Shown here: positions 10,566-20,232 of the stretch, in pieces
Numbering within the stretch: position 1 is the first letter of the stretch
How the letters are laid out: the number at the start of each line of letters is the position of its first letter
Notes under the pieces: model-generated
Database searches by the model: none
What the model was told of the DNA's origin: nothing
What the model saw: only the letters and a program-made list of their open reading frames with translations
NCBI GenBank assembly: GCA_947462765.1
Contig: CANHQK010000005.1
Coordinates: forward strand, 1 to 64,000
Reading direction: 5' to 3'
Source: Bdellovibrionales bacterium
Lineage (GTDB): Bacteria; Bdellovibrionota; UBA1018; CAIMNF01
Length of the DNA: 64,000 nt
Program-made: the position numbers and the translations under genes

Positions 10566-13178
10566 ATGACTTACCGGCTCGATCCCAATTCGCCTGAATG
10601 CTCCACGCCCCTCATGAAGCAATTCGTGCGACTCAAGCAGGAAGCCGGAGATGCGTTCCTTTTTTTCAGGATGGGAGACTTCTACGAGCTCTTCGCTGAA
10701 GACGCCGTCGCGGCCGCCCCTCTTCTGGGTGTGACGCTGACCTCCCGGGACAAGCGGAGTGAAAATCCGATGCCCATGGCCGGGGTGCCCTTTCATAGCG
10801 CCACAAATTACATCCAGAAAATCCTGAACGCCGGAAAAAAGGTGGCGATTGCTGAACAGATCCTTCCCGAGGGAATGACCGCAGACCAGATCAAGGGGAT
10901 CGTCGACAGGAAAATCATCCGAACCTTCAGTCCTGCTGTCCAGTTCGAGCTCGGTCGGAATCAGCAATCCAACTACCTGGCCTGCTTGGTTCCGACTTCT
11001 GATAAGCGCCAAGTCTTGGCACTCCTTGAGCCGGCCACAGGTGAACTCAGAGTTTCTGACCCCCTCGACACGGCGCAATTGCTCCAGGATCCCACTTTGA
11101 GAGAAATCCGGCACTTCTTGAACTCCGGGAAAACGCCCAATGAGGTTCTTGCAGTCCTCGAGAATTCCGAGCACACCCTGATCGAGGAAGTAGCACCGAA
11201 TCTTGTTTCAGCCGTCGATGTAGATCCTTTTTTGAAAGTCCAGTTCGACAGGCAAGTGCTTCCGGTTCTCCTCGCGACTGAGGCGGCATCAAGGGCCGTT
11301 GCAATATTGGTCCGCTATGTTCTGAAATCGCAGGGAATCGAACGACTTCCCCACCTTCATGAACCGAAACCCCTTCATGAGAGCGATCGTCTCAAGACCG
11401 GCCCGGAGACTCTCCGGCACCTCGACCTCGAAGATCTTTTTCGTTTTGTCGACCGGACCGCGACATCGATGGGTTCTAGAAGACTGAAGCCGGAAATCGA
11501 GAGTCCGCTCCGTGATTTGAAGGCGATTCACGACCGGCAAGAGGCGATCCGGGAGCTTGCAGAACGGGCACTCGATGCCCGGCAAATCCATGAAACTTTG
11601 AAAGGCGTCTATGACCTCGACCGGATCCTCGGTCGACTTTCGACCCGCTTGGCTAATCCGCGAGACACCTTTGCGCTGGCCGAAAGTCTTGCTTGTGCCT
11701 TCCGTTTCCGCGCCCTTCTCGGAAGGTTCCAATCCGGGGTGCTACGGTCCCTGGGGTTGCGGTTCGAAGCCGCAGTAGTCGATCTCGAAGAAATCACCGG
11801 ACGAATTCTGAAAATACAAAAACCAGATGCTCCGACTCACACCCGTGAGGGAGGAATATTCGAGACAGGAGCCGATTCTGAGCTCGATCGTTTGCTCGAG
11901 CTGACCCGTGATGGGGAAAAATTCTTGCTCGAACTCGAGACTCGGGAGAGGGAGACGACAGGAATTTCGTCTCTCAAAGTGAAATACAACCGTGTATTCG
12001 GTTACTTTATCGAGATTTCGAGTGCCAACCTCAAGCATGTTCCGGATCGCTACCAGCGTAAGCAGACCATGGTCGGAGGCGAGCGTTTTTTCACCGAGGA
12101 GCTTAAAAAATTCGAAGAAGAAATCCTGTCCGCTTCAAGCCGGCAGCGGGCACTCGAATCCAAGCTCTTCGAAAAACTGGTCGAAGAATTGCTCGGCCAC
12201 TCAGGGGTCTTGAAGTCCCTTTCCGACACTATCGGGGAACTCGATGCCTGGCTCAGTCTGTCCTTCCTCGCTGCCCGGCCTGGATGGTGCTTCCCCCGTT
12301 TGGATGACAGTCTCGACCTCAAACTCGAGGGATCCCGACATCCGGTCGTGGAGGATTCACTCGCCGGGGATTTCGTTCCGAACGATCTGGAACTGAGCAC
12401 ATCCACCCGGACCCTCATCATCACCGGCCCGAACATGGGCGGTAAATCCACCTTGATGCGCCAAGTGGCACAGATCCTCCTACTCGGGCAGGCCGGGGCA
12501 CCCGTTCCCGCAAGATCAGCCAGTTGGGGAGTTTTCCATTCGCTCTATACCCGCATCGGAGCTCAGGATGCCATTGCCAAGGGTCAGAGTACCTTCATGG
12601 TGGAAATGGTGGAACTCGCGCACATCCTCAAGCATGCGGATGAGCGTTCATTCATTGTTTTGGATGAAATCGGGCGGGGTACGAGCACTTTCGACGGAAT
12701 GAGCGTGGCACGGGCAAGCCTTGAGTATTTGCACAGGAATTCCGGCGCTAGGATTGTTTTCGCCACTCATTATCACGAACTCACCGAGCTTGAGGCCGGG
12801 CTCCCCGGCCTGAAAAACGCCTACATGAAGGTTCTCGATGAGCGCGGAAAACTCACTTTCCTCTACGAGATGGCTTTGGGGCGCTCATCAAAAAGTTTCG
12901 GCATTCAAGTGGCCGAACTCGCGGGTCTTCCAAAACCGGTGATCAAACAGGCTTGGGAGATCCTGAAGGAACTCGAGTCCCAGGGTGCCGGTTCTGCATC
13001 ATCCCAACTGTCCCTTTTCGCACCTGTGCCGGAAGAGCCGGTCTCCTCCAAGCCGGACGCCATCCCCCACGCTTTCCTTGATGAACTCAGAAGCCTCGAC
13101 CCGGACTCTCTCCGTCCAATCGATGCCCTACAAAAGCTTGCCGATTGGAAGCTCAGGCTCGAGTCGGGGGAAACATGA
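10566..13178 (+). CDS. mutS: DNA mismatch repair protein MutS
   Basis: 870 aa; MKQFVRLKQEAGDAFLFFRMGDFYELF; Walker A TGPNMGGKSTLMRQ; DEIGRGTSTFDG; FATHYHEL. Confidence 0.98.
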   Translation: MTYRLDPNSPECSTPLMKQFVRLKQEAGDAFLFFRMGDFYELFAEDAVAAAPLLGVTLTSRDKRSENPMPMAGVPFHSATNYIQKILNAGKKVAIAEQILPEGMTADQIKGIVDRKIIRTFSPAVQFELGRNQQSNYLACLVPTSDKRQVLALLEPATGELRVSDPLDTAQLLQDPTLREIRHFLNSGKTPNEVLAVLENSEHTLIEEVAPNLVSAVDVDPFLKVQFDRQVLPVLLATEAASRAVAILVRYVLKSQGIERLPHLHEPKPLHESDRLKTGPETLRHLDLEDLFRFVDRTATSMGSRRLKPEIESPLRDLKAIHDRQEAIRELAERALDARQIHETLKGVYDLDRILGRLSTRLANPRDTFALAESLACAFRFRALLGRFQSGVLRSLGLRFEAAVVDLEEITGRILKIQKPDAPTHTREGGIFETGADSELDRLLELTRDGEKFLLELETRERETTGISSLKVKYNRVFGYFIEISSANLKHVPDRYQRKQTMVGGERFFTEELKKFEEEILSASSRQRALESKLFEKLVEELLGHSGVLKSLSDTIGELDAWLSLSFLAARPGWCFPRLDDSLDLKLEGSRHPVVEDSLAGDFVPNDLELSTSTRTLIITGPNMGGKSTLMRQVAQILLLGQAGAPVPARSASWGVFHSLYTRIGAQDAIAKGQSTFMVEMVELAHILKHADERSFIVLDEIGRGTSTFDGMSVARASLEYLHRNSGARIVFATHYHELTELEAGLPGLKNAYMKVLDERGKLTFLYEMALGRSSKSFGIQVAELAGLPKPVIKQAWEILKELESQGAGSASSQLSLFAPVPEEPVSSKPDAIPHAFLDELRSLDPDSLRPIDALQKLADWKLRLESGET

Positions 13179-13927
13179 TCCGCAATCGCGTCCTGCTTGC
13201 CCTGACTTGGATTTTGCTCGGAGCGAAGAGCGGATTCGCGACACCTTCCCTGATCGGAGAGGGCATCGTGCGGGTCTCGGAAAAGGACCATCCTTCACTT
13301 TGCAGGATTTCCATTTTCATTGAAACAGAGGAAGGTGAGATCGAGGCTCTCTGCAGCGGGAGTCTGATCTCTGAGAACACCATTCTCACCTCAGCACACT
13401 GTTTCCAACGGAACCGACAGCACTCAGCGACCGTGACCTGCGGTGGGAATTGGCTTGGCAGGGTGAAGCGCTACCGACTTCCCGTGGATTCAGACTGGGT
13501 GGACCCAGAGCATCCACTTGCAGCGCATGATGTGGCCGTGATCGAGACGCGAAGACGGAGCAAGACCACTCCCCTGACTCAGGCCCGGACACCGACGGAT
13601 TGGTTTGAGGAAGACGGTAGACTCAAGAATTCGGTCAACTGCCGAATTGCTGGGTTCGGAATGAATGAATACGGAAAATCGGGCCCATTACTTTTCGGAT
13701 ATCCTTCGGATGTGGAGTATTATCTCGAAGATGGCTTGATTCATATGGTACCGGTCTCAGGTTGGCTCAAGACCTCAGCTAATCCGGGGGACTCGGGGGG
13801 CCCTCTCCTCTGCCACCACCCCGGATCTCCTGAAGAAATCATCGGAATTACGCAATCTTACAGATATTTCGAGAAAAAGAACCAACGCCTGGAGAATTTA
13901 TTTGTTCCAGCATGGACCAGGCTCTGA
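13175..13927 (+). CDS. Secreted trypsin-like (S1) serine protease
   Basis: Signal peptide MIRNRVLLALTWILLGAKSGFA; triad motifs TSAHC, HDVAVIE, NPGDSGGPLL. ATG overlaps the mutS stop (ATGA); the ORF track starts at 13145. Confidence 0.88.
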   Translation: MIRNRVLLALTWILLGAKSGFATPSLIGEGIVRVSEKDHPSLCRISIFIETEEGEIEALCSGSLISENTILTSAHCFQRNRQHSATVTCGGNWLGRVKRYRLPVDSDWVDPEHPLAAHDVAVIETRRRSKTTPLTQARTPTDWFEEDGRLKNSVNCRIAGFGMNEYGKSGPLLFGYPSDVEYYLEDGLIHMVPVSGWLKTSANPGDSGGPLLCHHPGSPEEIIGITQSYRYFEKKNQRLENLFVPAWTRL

Positions 13928-13993
13928 TCCCAATTCCTTGCGGTTTTTGCTGAATCTTGATAGGGTGCGGCAAAATCCAGGAGAACCTGCCCC

Positions 13994-14539
13994 ATGAACT
14001 TGTTCGCTCTGTTTGCCATGTTGATTAGCTCTACCGCTTTTGCTCAAGTCACCGACCGTGCCGGTGAGAGCTATCATGAGTTTTCTGCCTCAATCAAGGT
14101 CGCAAATGGAGAAACCAAGAACATCATTTTCAAGATCAACACCCAGGTGCGCGTGGACCGTTTCGGTGATCCCGAGATTCCTTCTCACGGGCACTACGAT
14201 TATGTGCTGACCGGCAGCCTGATCGAACAAGGCAAATCATGTAAATTCGAAGCGCTTCTCACTCAAGGAGAGGGTGAGGCTTTGAGTACGGACGAAGTCC
14301 GGGCCACAGGCAAAGATCGAAGCGATACCATCCGACTCTGCTCAGGGCTTTCTCTCACGATTCAATCCGTCCGAGCTCTTCTGATCACCGGTGACTCCCG
14401 TGGGGTCTTGACGGCACCCGGGCTCTCCCTCCCGATCGGTGAAGGAGTCATCCGCTATGTCGCGCGCCGTACGATTGAAGAACCGCGATGTTCGGACCCC
14501 TGGCACTGCGCGCCGGATTACACTGGCCCTGGACGCTGA
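13994..14539 (+). CDS. Small predicted secreted protein, function unknown
   Basis: Signal peptide MNLFALFAMLISSTAFA; SD aggag upstream. Confidence 0.7.
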   Translation: MNLFALFAMLISSTAFAQVTDRAGESYHEFSASIKVANGETKNIIFKINTQVRVDRFGDPEIPSHGHYDYVLTGSLIEQGKSCKFEALLTQGEGEALSTDEVRATGKDRSDTIRLCSGLSLTIQSVRALLITGDSRGVLTAPGLSLPIGEGVIRYVARRTIEEPRCSDPWHCAPDYTGPGR

Positions 14540-15555
14540 TCGATCTCTTGCCGCAGTCGGATGAGCGCCCTCCGTGTCGGCGCCGGCACAGCAGGCAATT
14601 CATTCAAAGAAAACCACTCATAACCCGATTTGAGGCTGAGGCGTGAAACCCGGTAAGCCCGGTGCTGTCGATTGATCCGGTGACGGGTGACGGCGTAGGA
14701 CGAAGACCACTCCGCTAAAAGAGCATTGTCACGGCCCAACGCCACGGAGCCAGAGGGGGGGAAATCCCAGAGTCCGCGCCTCCATGGGCCCGAGGAATTC
14801 TGTTTCAGGACCACCTCGCACTTCCTTCCGTCCCGGCGATAGAGGATCCAGACTTCCTCTGCAACCTTCAGCACTTCGGCTTTTTTCTTTTTCACCGGAT
14901 AACGAGAAGGATCTGTCTTTCCACGGCAGTTCCGACGGATCGGACACTCCTCACAACGGGGATTCCGCGGCGTGCAGATCAAGGCCCCGAGCTCCATCAA
15001 ACCTTGATTGATGGTTTCAGGTTCGACCTCAAGCACCTCCACCCACTTGCGCGCATGTTTCCAGATCTCCGCATGCCGGGGATCCGAATTTTCAATGGCA
15101 TAGAACCGCGACATGACACGTACTACATTGCCATCCACAATCGGCTCACGAAGACCAAGTGCAATCGAGCACACCGCTCCGGCGGTATAAGGTCCGACAC
15201 CTGGAATCTCGAGCCAGTCTTTACGACTCCCGGGATACCCTTTTCCGGCACGCAAACGTCCAGCCAGAGAACGGGCGCCCGCATGGAGATTCCGGGCCCG
15301 GGAGTAATAACCCAGCCCCGCCCACAACCGCAACACCTCATCCACCGGTGCGTCGGCCAGATCTTCCAAAGCAGGAAATTTATCGAGAAAGGCCTCGAAA
15401 TAGGGAATGACTGTTTTGACCTGCGTTTGCTGAAGCATGATCTCGGACAACCAGATGCGGTATGGATCGCGGTCCCGTCGCCACGGGAGGTCGCGTGCAT
15501 TCCGTCGATACCAATCCCCGAGTTTCCGAACCGTGTTGACGCTCATCCACCTCAT
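14518..15555 (-). CDS. mutY: A/G-specific adenine glycosylase
   Basis: RDLPWRRDRDPYRIWLSEIMLQQTQVKTVIPYFEAF; HhH IPGVGPYTAGAV; CTPRNPRCEECPIRRNC 4Fe-4S cluster. Confidence 0.96.
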   Translation of the reverse strand: MRWMSVNTVRKLGDWYRRNARDLPWRRDRDPYRIWLSEIMLQQTQVKTVIPYFEAFLDKFPALEDLADAPVDEVLRLWAGLGYYSRARNLHAGARSLAGRLRAGKGYPGSRKDWLEIPGVGPYTAGAVCSIALGLREPIVDGNVVRVMSRFYAIENSDPRHAEIWKHARKWVEVLEVEPETINQGLMELGALICTPRNPRCEECPIRRNCRGKTDPSRYPVKKKKAEVLKVAEEVWILYRRDGRKCEVVLKQNSSGPWRRGLWDFPPSGSVALGRDNALLAEWSSSYAVTRHRINRQHRAYRVSRLSLKSGYEWFSLNELPAVPAPTRRALIRLRQEIDQRPGPV

Positions 15556-15572
15556 GATACCCTAAGCCTCAC

Positions 15573-16415
15573 GTGGGAATCATCCGGAAACAGACCGCTT
15601 TTTTCACCGTAATGATCTCGCTCCTCATGTCCGTAGAGGGGCTCGCATCAGAACGTAAATTCACGGTGGTGATCGACCCCGGACATGGGGGCCCGGATAC
15701 GGGAGCGGTCCACAAGCAGGTCGGGGATGTGACCCTGACCGAGAAACACTTCACCTTGTTGCTCGCCAGGGATCTCTCCCGCGAGCTGGTCATCCGCGGC
15801 CACAAAGTGGCACTCACCCGGACCGACGACCGTGAAGTCCTGCTGAGTGATCGGACGGCACTGGCCAACAAGCTCCGCGCTGACGTATTCATCTCGATCC
15901 ACATGAACTCCAGCAATGACACCGTCCGGTCGGGAGGAGTGGAAACCTTCATCCTGAACCATGCCACGGATGACACCTCCAAGCGCCTGGCCGACCTCGA
16001 AAACGCGGTATTGAAGGGATCACAGGCTAATGCTGCCTCGGGCTCGAACCACGTATCGCTGATCATGAAAGACCTCATTCTCGATTCGAATCTGGCACCA
16101 TCGAAAGAGCTAGCCTGCTCGGTACAAGCCCGAATCAAGCATGCGGCGACCGACCGTGGGGTCAAGCAAGCCTTATTCTACGTTCTCCTCGGCACGGACA
16201 TGCCGAGCATCCTGATCGAATCCGGATTCATGAACTTGAAGGAAGACCGGGACCGGATCCTGTTCCGGCAATCCCGCATGACTCTGGCCGCAGAGATCGC
16301 AGCGGCAGTTGACGATTACCGGCTCAAACGCACGCCTAAAAAATGCAGGATTCGCAGCGAAAAGCAGTTCATTCGAAAAGAAGAACCCACCCCGCGGCCC
16401 AAAGACAGGATCTGA
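15573..16415 (+). CDS. N-acetylmuramoyl-L-alanine amidase (Amidase_3)
   Basis: TVVIDPGHGGPDTGA, VALTRTDDREVLLSDRTALANKLRADVFISIHMNSS, SILIESGFMNLKEDR; GTG start with signal-like N-term. Confidence 0.93.
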   Translation: MGIIRKQTAFFTVMISLLMSVEGLASERKFTVVIDPGHGGPDTGAVHKQVGDVTLTEKHFTLLLARDLSRELVIRGHKVALTRTDDREVLLSDRTALANKLRADVFISIHMNSSNDTVRSGGVETFILNHATDDTSKRLADLENAVLKGSQANAASGSNHVSLIMKDLILDSNLAPSKELACSVQARIKHAATDRGVKQALFYVLLGTDMPSILIESGFMNLKEDRDRILFRQSRMTLAAEIAAAVDDYRLKRTPKKCRIRSEKQFIRKEEPTPRPKDRI

Positions 16416-16422
16416 AAGGCAC

Positions 16423-16929
16423 TCAGGCCTCCATCGACAACCATTTGGTGATGTTTTCGGGAATCTTCGGTGGATCGATGTTCACCCGGATGAGCCGCAA
16501 GGTCTCTTCGGGAGTGATGTTGCGCCCCTGTCCCCTGAAAAGCGTCTTCACGAGTCCCACTGCGACGGTCCGGTTTCCGCGCTCGAAGCGTTGTTCGATA
16601 TAAAACCACTTCTCATCCCAACCGACGACCTTCGTGCGCAATCGATACTTTTGGAATGGCATCAGCGACATCTTGTAACGGATATTGAGTGCCCCAACGA
16701 GTGGCTGCCACCGATGCCGCACCAAAGCTTGAGCAAGATCGGTCCGGATCAGGAGATCGAGCCGCCCGAGATCCATGAGGGACAGATAGCGTCCGTTGTT
16801 CATGTGCAGGTTCAGATCGAGATCGTTCGGAAGCACTCTGAGGTGCAAGACGGACTCTGAAAGCGGATGGAGTTTACGTCTGAAAAAACTCTCGAAAATG
16901 ATCCAAGCCAAGCGGACAAGCAGGTTCAC
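16423..16929 (-). CDS. Hotdog-fold acyl-CoA thioesterase-like protein
   Basis: VLPNDLDLNLHMNNGRYLSLMDLGRLDLLIR...GWDEKWFYIEQRF. GTG start at 16929 overlaps the holA stop (GTGA); the ORF track extends to 17073. Confidence 0.8.
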   Translation of the reverse strand: MNLLVRLAWIIFESFFRRKLHPLSESVLHLRVLPNDLDLNLHMNNGRYLSLMDLGRLDLLIRTDLAQALVRHRWQPLVGALNIRYKMSLMPFQKYRLRTKVVGWDEKWFYIEQRFERGNRTVAVGLVKTLFRGQGRNITPEETLRLIRVNIDPPKIPENITKWLSMEA

Positions 16930-17933
16930 GGATTTCCTTTCCGGCCGGTGGCCACCAATAGATCGGTCCACAGGCCCGCTGAAAGCAAACGTGTGTTCTT
17001 GAGTGAGAAATCGATTCCGAACAGTCCCTGTTCGAGACGTCTGAGAGAGGCCGAACTCCAGTGCCTCCGCCAACGTTCAAGGTTCTTGAGCAGATACGGA
17101 TTCCGCTTCTCCACCGAGCGACCCCGGGTCTCCTGCTCGAGTACATAAAGTTTTAGATGCCGTAAGTTCCACGAAAGAAGTCCGAGAAAGGGTAACTGAA
17201 CCTCCATATCGGCGCAAAACAGGTGATGAAGACCGAGAGCACGGGGAAGATCCCGACAAAAAATGGAATCGATGAAATCATCCCGTGCGTATGCGCTCAC
17301 TCCGCTCAGGAGGGCTTGAGCACGCAAAGACGTATCCTCCCCGACAAGTTCGAGCTTCGCGAGTTCCTGGTCAACAATGTCCAGGGACCAGGGTTCGAGT
17401 CCCCTGAGAGTGAGACGTTCATTCGGTTCGAGACGGAAACCCCTGCGCTTGGCCAGATAATCCACCCAGGGCTCACGATCCTGTTCCTGCACCTCTTCGC
17501 ACTCGATAACGGCAGCCGATTCCAGAATGGTCTTAGAAGCTTTTTTCCTGCCATCGAAACTCTTGGCCACCAGAATGAGCACACTCTGAAGCTCGTAGGG
17601 GTCAACCGCTTCAGATGGTGGAAGGGGCTTCAAATAATCCCCGAGTGGGTCGAGATTCTTCCAGTCCTCGACATTCCGGACCAGAATCACCCGGACCCCG
17701 CCACCGAGCGAGAAGCCCTGGGTGGCGTCCAGAACCCGCTCCACCCCGACTTCCCCCGCATCCAGTTTTTCAAAATTGAAGGCATTCGGCTCCGCCCCGG
17801 CCAAGGCTCCCCGGAGAATCCGTCGGACCAATTCTCTCGACTTCATCCGCTCGGGGCCATGCAAAAAGTACACGGGACGGACCTTCCCGGATTCCAACTC
17901 TTTTTGAAGGGCCTTGGCCTCGATTTTCGGCAT
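16926..17933 (-). CDS. holA: DNA polymerase III delta subunit
   Basis: PVYFLHGPERMKSRELVRRILRGAL...NFEKLDAGEVGVERVLDATQGFSLGGGVRVILVRNVEDW; HolA-like length and layout. Confidence 0.85.
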   Translation of the reverse strand: MPKIEAKALQKELESGKVRPVYFLHGPERMKSRELVRRILRGALAGAEPNAFNFEKLDAGEVGVERVLDATQGFSLGGGVRVILVRNVEDWKNLDPLGDYLKPLPPSEAVDPYELQSVLILVAKSFDGRKKASKTILESAAVIECEEVQEQDREPWVDYLAKRRGFRLEPNERLTLRGLEPWSLDIVDQELAKLELVGEDTSLRAQALLSGVSAYARDDFIDSIFCRDLPRALGLHHLFCADMEVQLPFLGLLSWNLRHLKLYVLEQETRGRSVEKRNPYLLKNLERWRRHWSSASLRRLEQGLFGIDFSLKNTRLLSAGLWTDLLVATGRKGNP

Positions 17934-17990
17934 ACTTTCAAAGATTTATCGGGTATTTCGTCTCTTGGAAAGCGTTTTCTATGCCTGAAA

Positions 17991-18028
17991 TCCGCCCCAC
18001 CACAATCCCTTGTGGTTTCCATGGCGGA
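17991..18028 (+). promoter_or_regulatory. Composite inverted repeat upstream of nrdR
   Basis: TCCGCC-cc-ACCACAA-tccc-TTGTGGT-ttccat-GGCGGA. Confidence 0.4.
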
Positions 18029-18057
18029 ACGACCCATCTTGTAGTAGGGTTCGGGGC

Positions 18058-18573
18058 ATGAAATGCCCGATTTGCTCCACCCCGGAGACCAAGGTCATCG
18101 ACTCCCGATTGAACCAGACCGGCGACATGACCCGCCGCAGAAGAGAGTGTCTCGAGTGCGGTGGACGCTTCACGACCTATGAGCGTATTGAAGAGGTCAT
18201 GCCGAACGTGATCAAGAAAGATGGCAGAAGAGAGCCCTTCGCCCGTGAAAAGATTTTCATGGGGATGCAGAAGTCCTGTCAAAAACGCCCGGTCACGACC
18301 GGCCAGATCGAAGCGGCAGTCACCCAGATCGAGAAGAACATCCAAAGCTACGGCCTGAAAGAAATCCCCTCGAAAAGCGTGGGTGAGATGGTGATGAGCG
18401 CCCTTCACAAGCTCGATAAGGTGGCTTATGTCCGGTTTGCATCAGTTTACCGGGAGTTCCGGGATGTTGAAGAGTTCGTGGCTGACCTGAACTCGCACCT
18501 GGACGCACCGGTGACTTTCACCGGCGAGAAGACCAACTTGAGCTTCCCCTTCCTGAACGAGGAACCGACATGA
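18058..18573 (+). CDS. nrdR: Transcriptional repressor NrdR
   Basis: MKCPICSTPETKVIDSRL...RRRRECLECGGRFTTYERIE...VKKDGRREPF-type ATP-cone; KVAYVRFASVYREFRDVEEF. Confidence 0.97.
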   Translation: MKCPICSTPETKVIDSRLNQTGDMTRRRRECLECGGRFTTYERIEEVMPNVIKKDGRREPFAREKIFMGMQKSCQKRPVTTGQIEAAVTQIEKNIQSYGLKEIPSKSVGEMVMSALHKLDKVAYVRFASVYREFRDVEEFVADLNSHLDAPVTFTGEKTNLSFPFLNEEPT

Positions 18574-19043
18574 GCACCCCTTCTTCCCAACTCACACCGA
18601 GACAGAAGGCCCGGGAGCTAGCGTTCCAGTTTTTGTACCGCTACGACGGACAGCAGGAGCCCCTCATCGAAAAATCGGAAATCGAGGAGGATTTCAGCCG
18701 GCACCTGAGCCATTTCGGAGCGCATGAACTCTCGACTGAATTCGCACTTCGGCTGATCGTGACCACCCTGCGGGAAATCAACCGGATCGACACGGTCATC
18801 GAACAATTCGCGGATAACTGGAAATTCGAGCGAATTGCAGCCGTCGACAAGGCGTTCCTCAGAATCGGAACCGCGGAACTCCTGTTCTTCAAGGATGTAC
18901 CGGCAAAGGTCACCCTCAATGAAATCATCGAGCTGTCCAAGATTTTCGGCGAAAAGGATACCCCATCGTTCCTGAACGGCATTCTTGACCCGATCAGTAA
19001 GACCCCCGAATCCCAATCAGGCAAGGTGCCGTCAGAAACCTGA
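18570..19043 (+). CDS. nusB: Transcription antitermination factor NusB
   Basis: RQKARELAFQFLYRYD...DNWKFERIAAVDKAFLRIGTAELLFFKDVPAKVTLNEIIELSKIFGEKDTPSFLNGILDPI; 4-nt overlap with nrdR. Confidence 0.95.
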   Translation: MSTPSSQLTPRQKARELAFQFLYRYDGQQEPLIEKSEIEEDFSRHLSHFGAHELSTEFALRLIVTTLREINRIDTVIEQFADNWKFERIAAVDKAFLRIGTAELLFFKDVPAKVTLNEIIELSKIFGEKDTPSFLNGILDPISKTPESQSGKVPSET

Positions 19044-19082
19044 CGCCTTTGTTTTCGTCACCGAATCGGCTATCCTGAACGG

Positions 19083-19487
19083 GTGTTGATGGTCGATCGA
19101 GCACTCTCGAACCAGCAGATTTCCGGCCTCTTACTCCTTTGTTTCGAGAACGAGCGTCCGCTACAGGGGATGATTGCCCACCTCGATTGGCGATTGGATG
19201 GTCATTTTTCAAGACTCATGAAGTCACAGCTGATTACTGGAGCACGTGGTGAAGCGGTTTATGCACCGATTCTTTGGAACGAGAGAACTTTGCATTTTCT
19301 GGTGATCGGTGGAGGAATGCGGGATGAAACCCAGACACGATCCGAGTCCTCGCGGCCTCTGCTCCTGGAAGCTTTGAAAAAGTGGGATGAACTCAGAATA
19401 CCCGATATGGCCCTGTCCAGGACGGACTGGGAGATCGAGGAAGAACAAAACGAAGTGAAAGAGCGGAAATTATGCATCGTGAATTAG
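19083..19487 (+). CDS. Peptidase-M17-N-terminal-domain-like protein without catalytic domain
   Basis: ENERPLQGMIAHLDWRLDGHFSRLMKSQLITGARGEAVYAPILWNERTLHFLVIGGG resembles stand-alone M17 N-terminal-like proteins. Confidence 0.55.
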   Translation: MLMVDRALSNQQISGLLLLCFENERPLQGMIAHLDWRLDGHFSRLMKSQLITGARGEAVYAPILWNERTLHFLVIGGGMRDETQTRSESSRPLLLEALKKWDELRIPDMALSRTDWEIEEEQNEVKERKLCIVN

Positions 19488-19777
19488 GATTGTTCTCGAT
19501 CACCGATTTGGAAAAAGGCCGAGTGGAGGAGTCGAGCGCCGACCCGAAAAACCTGGCCCGTTTTGGAGAGCTTGAAAACCTCGTCTCCGGTTCTTTACGA
19601 TCCGAGTCCTTGCAGACGGATCCGATGGGTGTGAAGACTAAGCAAGATCTCCGCCCCGCCCGCCCTGCACTGGGAAAAAAGGGCTCTTCCCGTGACGAAT
19701 CCGTTTTGCAGAAACTGTTGCAGTACCGTGACCGGATTCCGCTTTCCTCCCGGATCATCCGGACTGGGCAGTCATGA
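19472..19777 (+). CDS. Hypothetical protein (operon with prkA)
   Basis: 101-aa ORF overlapping both neighbours in an overlapping gene string leading to prkA. Confidence 0.55.
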   Translation: MHRELGLFSITDLEKGRVEESSADPKNLARFGELENLVSGSLRSESLQTDPMGVKTKQDLRPARPALGKKGSSRDESVLQKLLQYRDRIPLSSRIIRTGQS

Positions 19778-20232
19778 TCTGGGGAGAAGTCATCAACGCA
19801 TTGAGAAATCTTCATCGTGACCTCGTGGTGGAATTCTCCGTTCCACCCGCCCTCTTTTCAGAGGATCGCGAACTCCAGCGTGAAATCGTTGTTTTTCCGG
19901 CAGCCTTGGATGATTTTGACGAATGGATCGAGCCGGTGTTCGAAGAACCACTCGCAGAACTCATTCCGCTTCATCCGGTGGAGCGGGTACTGGTCGAGGG
20001 GCCTCTCCTTCCAATCCAGAAGATCGAGTTCGCCTCGAAGGCGGAGATTGACGCCTTGTTCGCATCGATGATCTCTCTGGAAAAAGAGTGGTTCACGAAG
20101 TGTGGCATCGCTTCGTTGGACAAAACCCAGTACATCGAGAATTTTCTGGTGGTACAGGCGCTGAAGCTCTCCGTACGCGCGGGGTTCGGCAAGTTTGCCG
20201 CACTGAAAGGAAAAGAAAATGGATCTGAATGA
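19774..20232 (+). CDS. Hypothetical protein (operon with prkA)
   Basis: 152-aa ORF; 4-nt overlap with the previous gene and 14-nt overlap with prkA. Confidence 0.65.
   Translation: MIWGEVINALRNLHRDLVVEFSVPPALFSEDRELQREIVVFPAALDDFDEWIEPVFEEPLAELIPLHPVERVLVEGPLLPIQKIEFASKAEIDALFASMISLEKEWFTKCGIASLDKTQYIENFLVVQALKLSVRAGFGKFAALKGKENGSE

Noticed and set aside
10362-11174. 270-aa minus-strand ORF opposite mutS
   Set aside because: Antisense shadow of the conserved MutS N-terminus; no recognisable family.
17991-18028. NrdR box upstream of nrdR
   Set aside because: Sequence ACCACAA-N4-TTGTGGT does not match the AT-rich NrdR-box consensus.
17223-18044. 273-aa plus-strand ORF opposite holA
   Set aside because: Antisense shadow ORF; also overlaps the holA/nrdR promoter region.
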